Shown here: positions 37,133 to 37,155 of the stretch, one piece after another
Layout: each line of letters starts with the position of its first letter
Position numbering within the stretch: the first letter of the stretch is position 1
Source: Lachnospiraceae bacterium UBA6403
GTDB lineage: Bacteria; Bacillota; Clostridia; Lachnospirales; Lachnospiraceae
NCBI GenBank assembly: GCA_002437435.1
Contig: DJPV01000070.1
Span: forward strand, 1-37,155
Direction of reading: 5' to 3'
Length of the DNA stretch: 37,155 bases
The notes under the pieces: model-generated
Told to the model about the DNA's origin: nothing
Seen by the model: the letters and a program-made list of their open reading frames with translations, nothing else
The model's database searches: none
Position numbers and translations under genes: made by a program

Positions 37133-37155
37133 AGAATCTCCACAACACCTTACAT

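Overview
The window looks like chromosome of a spore-forming, low-to-mid GC Firmicute of class Clostridia, most likely family Lachnospiraceae. The reasons are the gene set and order (hrcA-grpE-dnaK-dnaJ-prmA-rsmE with lepA-hemW upstream, a gpr-spoIIP pair, spoIIA and spoVA operons), strong AGGAGG-type ribosome binding sites, and protein features such as Thr/Glu/Pro-rich surface tails. The genus cannot be fixed from the sequence alone. No tRNA, rRNA, CRISPR array, insertion sequence or prophage was seen, and no stretch over 300 bases lacks a gene.

Region 1 (1-618): the N-terminal end of mtaB (minus, running off the left edge) and a small HPr-like gene on the plus strand with its own promoter and a two-way terminator. 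Region 2 (636-14518, all minus): a translation and chaperone block read right to left: lepA, hemW, a two-gene ABC transporter, then a CIRCE-controlled promoter and hrcA, grpE, dnaK, dnaJ, prmA, rsmE, a cysteine desulfurase and thiI. The last two probably cooperate in tRNA 4-thiouridine synthesis. Region 3 (14616-17161, minus): spoIIP, gpr and an orphan 103-residue gene; gpr has a near-perfect sigma-G promoter built into the terminator of the orphan gene.

Region 4 (17363-27106): a class A penicillin-binding protein (plus) with an added C-terminal repeat domain, then spoVAE and spoVAD (minus), a CLC-type anion channel (plus), a VanW/YoaR-like cell-wall protein (minus), then spoVAC, spoVAB and spoVAA (minus). 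The spoVA genes, which act together in dipicolinate movement, are therefore split by the CLC and VanW genes. The two convergent gaps in this region (20286-20511 and 23417-23605) are each almost filled by a long, self-complementary structured element. Region 5 (27168-28713): the spoIIA operon (spoIIAA, spoIIAB, sigF) with a good sigma-H promoter; sigma-F made here should lead to sigma-G, whose candidate sites lie before spoVAA and gpr.

Region 6 (28724-37155, minus): an apparent long operon read right to left: a heterodimeric ABC exporter, an acetylornithine-type aminotransferase, queF, folC, a 48-residue gene whose ribosome binding site is made from the end of folC, and a zinc-ribbon/TPR membrane protein, ending at a hairpin terminator. 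A structured leader with two hairpins lies upstream of the exporter at the right edge.

The most unusual items are the two long structured elements at convergent gene ends, the overlap of terminator and sigma-G promoter before gpr, the HPr-like protein without the catalytic histidine, and the translationally coupled 48-residue gene. The rest is ordinary core genome.
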